Source of the DNA: JBHHZM01 sp046758065
Lineage (GTDB): Bacteria > Pseudomonadota > Alphaproteobacteria > JAAXGF01
DNA length: 7,676 bases
NCBI GenBank assembly: GCA_046758065.1
Contig: JBHHZM010000140.1
Coordinates: 1 to 7,676 of the forward strand
Direction of reading: 5' to 3'
The notes beneath the pieces are model-generated. The model was given only the letters and a program-made list of their open reading frames with translations, had not been told where the DNA came from and ran no database searches. A program made the translations under genes and the position numbers. Below, in pieces: positions 5,039-7,676 of the stretch. The stretch's first letter is position 1. Every line of letters begins with the position of its first letter.

Positions 5039-7676
5039 ATGGCCGGGATCGCCGACAGACGCCGCATCGTCGACCGCCGCAGACTCACCGGCGCGCTTTC
5101 GCGTCTCGCCGCCGAGGCCCCGCGGGCGGCGGCGCTCGCCTGTTTCCGCGAGGCGCTCGACCGCGGCCGCGGCGAGATCCGCCGGCGCTTCGAGGACGGC
5201 GCGACCGGCGCCTTCGTGGTCGCCGCCAACAGCTATCTGCTCGACCGGATTCTGCGCACCCTGTTCGAGTACGCGGCGCAGACCGTCTATCCGCGCGTCA
5301 ACCCGACGACCGGCGAGCGCCTGGCGGTCGTCGCCACCGGCGGCTACGGCCGCGGCGAGCTGGCGCCCCACTCCGATGTCGACGTGCTGTTTCTCACGCC
5401 CTACAAGCCGACGCCCTGGATCGAGCAGATCATCGAATACACTCTCTACATGCTGTGGGACGCGGGTCTCAAGCCGGGCCACGCGACGCGCTCGCTCGAC
5501 GAATGCATCGCCCGCGCGCGCCGCGACGTCACCATCCGAACCTCACTGCTCGAAGCCCGCCACGTCATCGGCGACAGGGCGCTGTTCACACGGCTTCGCC
5601 GCCGCTTCGTCGCCGAGGTGGTGAAGGGAACCGGGCCCGCGTTCGTGCGCGCCAAGCTCGACGAGCGCGCCGCCCGCCACCGGCGGATGGGCGATTCGCG
5701 CTACGTGCTCGAACCCAACGTCAAGGACGGCAAGGGCGGCCTGCGCGACCTGCATACGCTGTTCTGGATCGCCAAGGACCTCTACCGCGTCGCCGACATC
5801 GCCGACCTCGTCGACAAGGGCGTACTCACCGCCGAAGAACACGCCCGCTTCGCCAAGGCGCAGGAGTTCCTGTGGACCGTGCGCTGTCACCTGCACTATC
5901 TCGCGGGGCGCGCCGAAGAACGGCTGACCTTCGACGTCCAGCCCGAGATCGGCCGGCGCATGCGCTACGTCGGCCGCGCCGGCGCGAGCGGCGTCGAACG
6001 CTTCATGAAGCATTATTTCCTGACCGCCAAGGACGTCGGCGACCTCACGCGCATCTTCTGCGCCGCGATCGAGGCCGAGCAGGACCCCGCCCCCGCGCGC
6101 GGGCTCTTGCGTCTCGGCTTTCGCGAGCGCGGGCTCGAGGGCTTCGTCGTCGATGGCAAGAGGCTCAGCATCGCGCAGGCCGACGTTTTCTCGCGCGATC
6201 CGGTGGCGATGATCCGGCTATTCCACCTCGCCGACGCGCGCGGTCTCGACATTCATCCCTGGGCGCTGCGCGTGCTTACCCAAAACCTGAAGCGGGTCAA
6301 CGCCGCGCTGCGCGCCGACCCGGAAGCCAATCGGCTGTTCGTCGAGATACTGACCTCGCGCAACGACCCGGAGACCGCGCTCCGGCGGATGAACGAGGCC
6401 GGCGTACTGGGACGCTTCATCACCGACTTCGGCCGCGTCGTCGGGCAGACGCAGCACGACATGTACCATGTCTACACCGTCGACGAGCACACCATCCGCG
6501 CCATCGGCGTGCTCGCGGACATCGAACGCGGCGCGCTCGGCGACGCGCTGCCGCTGGCGACCGGACTCGTCCACGAGCTGCTGTCGCGCCGCGTGCTCTA
6601 TCTCGCGACCTTCCTGCACGACATCGCCAAGGGGCGGGGCGGCGACCATTCCGAGAGCGGCGTCGCGGTCGCGCTCAAGCTGGGGCCGCGCTTCGGTTTC
6701 TCGCCGGAGGAGACCGAGACCGTCGCCTGGCTGGTGCGGCGCCATCTGCTGTTCAGCAACACCGCCTTCAAGCGCGATCTGAGCGACGTCAAGACGGTGA
6801 GCGACTTCGTCGCCGAGGTCCAGTCGCTCGAGCGCCTGCGCCTGCTCCTCGTGCTCACCGCCGCCGACATCCGCGCCGTCGGGCCGACCGTGTGGAACGC
6901 CTGGAAGGGCGCGCTCCTGCGCCAACTCTATTCGCTCGCCGCCGAAGTCATCTCGGGGGGCCACGCGGCCGAGGCCAAGCAGCGCCGCGTCGCTCTCGCC
7001 AGGGAAGCGCTCGCCGAGGCGCTTGCCGACTGGCCGAAAGACGAGGTGGCGCGGCACCTCGCGCGTCTCTACCCGCCCTACTGGCTGGGCTTCGACGCCG
7101 CGACCCATCGCCGCCATGCCGCGCTGATGCGCGAGACCGAGCGTAGCGGGGCGCCGCTCACCCTCGATACCCGCATCGACCGCTATCACGCGGTCACCGA
7201 GGTGACGCTCTACACGCCCGATCAGCATGGCCTGTTCTCGAAGGTCGCCGGCGCCATGGCGCTCGCCGGGGCGAGCATCGTCAACGCCAGGATCTTCACC
7301 ACCGGCGAAGGCATGGCGCTCGACATCTTCTGGGTGCAGGACGCCGACGGCGGTGCCTTCGGGCGGTCCGACCGTCTCGCGCGGCTCGCCGCGCTGGTCG
7401 AGCAGGCGCTCGCCGGCAGGCTCGATCCGCGCGCCGAGCTTGCCGAGCGGCGCAGCCATCTGCCGGCCCGCGCCGCGGCGGTGTTCACGGTCGAACCACG
7501 GGTGCTGATCGACAACCGGGCCTCGACCCGCCATACGGTGATCGAGATCAACGGTCGCGACCGACCCGGGTTCCTGCACGACGTGACCCGCGCCTTCGCC
7601 GAGCTCGGCGTTTCGGTGGTGACCGCGCACGTCTCGACCTTCGGCGAGCGCGCCGTCGACGTGTTCTACGTCAAGG
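5039..7676 (+). CDS. glnD: PII uridylyltransferase / uridylyl-removing enzyme GlnD, 3' end cut by window edge
   Basis: Bifunctional cytoplasmic nitrogen sensor: it adds UMP to PII proteins (GlnB/GlnK) when glutamine is low and removes it when glutamine is high. 879 codons are open to the window edge. Visible parts: nucleotidyltransferase motif 'GGYGRGELAPHSDVDVLF' (101-118, with Asp113 and Asp115 for metal); 'DGKGGLRDLH' near 229-238; an HD hydrolase domain with a complete ligand set (His484 in 'DEHT', His527-Asp528 in 'FLHDIAKGRGGDHS', Asp610 in 'TAADI'); a first ACT domain from about 720 ('TPDQHGLFSKVAGAMA'); and a second from about 832 ('GRDRPGFLHDVTRAFAELG'). Related alphaproteobacterial GlnD proteins are roughly 930-950 aa, so the missing tail is short. 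Both activities look intact. It starts five bases after the mutS stop, so co-transcription is very likely. The SD is poor (GAAGG only two bases away, GGGGA twelve bases away), which suggests coupling to mutS translation. Conserved 'IVDRR' near the N-terminus supports this start. Confidence 0.97.
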   Translation, partial: MAGIADRRRIVDRRRLTGALSRLAAEAPRAAALACFREALDRGRGEIRRRFEDGATGAFVVAANSYLLDRILRTLFEYAAQTVYPRVNPTTGERLAVVATGGYGRGELAPHSDVDVLFLTPYKPTPWIEQIIEYTLYMLWDAGLKPGHATRSLDECIARARRDVTIRTSLLEARHVIGDRALFTRLRRRFVAEVVKGTGPAFVRAKLDERAARHRRMGDSRYVLEPNVKDGKGGLRDLHTLFWIAKDLYRVADIADLVDKGVLTAEEHARFAKAQEFLWTVRCHLHYLAGRAEERLTFDVQPEIGRRMRYVGRAGASGVERFMKHYFLTAKDVGDLTRIFCAAIEAEQDPAPARGLLRLGFRERGLEGFVVDGKRLSIAQADVFSRDPVAMIRLFHLADARGLDIHPWALRVLTQNLKRVNAALRADPEANRLFVEILTSRNDPETALRRMNEAGVLGRFITDFGRVVGQTQHDMYHVYTVDEHTIRAIGVLADIERGALGDALPLATGLVHELLSRRVLYLATFLHDIAKGRGGDHSESGVAVALKLGPRFGFSPEETETVAWLVRRHLLFSNTAFKRDLSDVKTVSDFVAEVQSLERLRLLLVLTAADIRAVGPTVWNAWKGALLRQLYSLAAEVISGGHAAEAKQRRVALAREALAEALADWPKDEVARHLARLYPPYWLGFDAATHRRHAALMRETERSGAPLTLDTRIDRYHAVTEVTLYTPDQHGLFSKVAGAMALAGASIVNARIFTTGEGMALDIFWVQDADGGAFGRSDRLARLAALVEQALAGRLDPRAELAERRSHLPARAAAVFTVEPRVLIDNRASTRHTVIEINGRDRPGFLHDVTRAFAELGVSVVTAHVSTFGERAVDVFYVK

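Noticed and set aside
6955..6960. Run of six G in glnD
   Set aside because: G runs of this length are unremarkable in sequence of about 70% G+C, and the glnD frame is intact through it.
5455..7146. Plus-strand 563-codon frame, and a minus-strand 470-codon frame at 6218-7630, within glnD
   Set aside because: Both are shadows. The first is extremely Arg/Ala-rich and the second is a generic antisense frame. glnD is continuous with all catalytic motifs through the same bases.

Overview
The window is ordinary core-genome DNA from a GC-rich bacterium. By eye it is about 70% G+C, with G or C at most third codon positions. The protein signatures fit an alphaproteobacterium: a MutS of the 'TPMMAQYLEIK' and 'GPNMAGKST' type, a GlnD encoded directly behind mutS, and a large malic enzyme fused to a phosphotransacetylase-like domain. 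A Rhodospirillales-like or rhizobial-like source is plausible, but this is inference from motifs and gene order.

Layout. Positions 1-2134 on the minus strand hold the first 711 codons of a MaeB-type malic enzyme; its C-terminal end lies outside the window. Positions 2135-2357 form a compact divergent regulatory region. It has a good sigma-70-like promoter and Shine-Dalgarno (SD) site for maeB. On the plus strand it has a weaker promoter candidate, a strong SD and a possible 10-codon leader ORF whose stop overlaps the mutS start. Positions 2358-5033 encode a complete MutS of 891 aa. Five bases later glnD begins (5039) and runs off the right edge after 879 codons, missing only the end of its last ACT domain.

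How the genes relate. MaeB links the TCA cycle to pyruvate (malate to pyruvate plus CO2 and reduced nicotinamide) and probably senses acetyl-CoA through its C-terminal domain. MutS starts methyl-independent or methyl-directed mismatch repair. GlnD is the glutamine sensor that uridylylates PII proteins. mutS and glnD are so close that they are almost certainly one transcript, although their functions are unrelated. maeB is transcribed away from them.

I found no RNA genes, CRISPR array, mobile element, attachment site or clear intrinsic terminator. Nothing here looks like a previously undescribed system. The most interesting point is the mutS translation start, where the only strong ribosome binding site serves a short out-of-frame ORF ending in an ATGA overlap with mutS.
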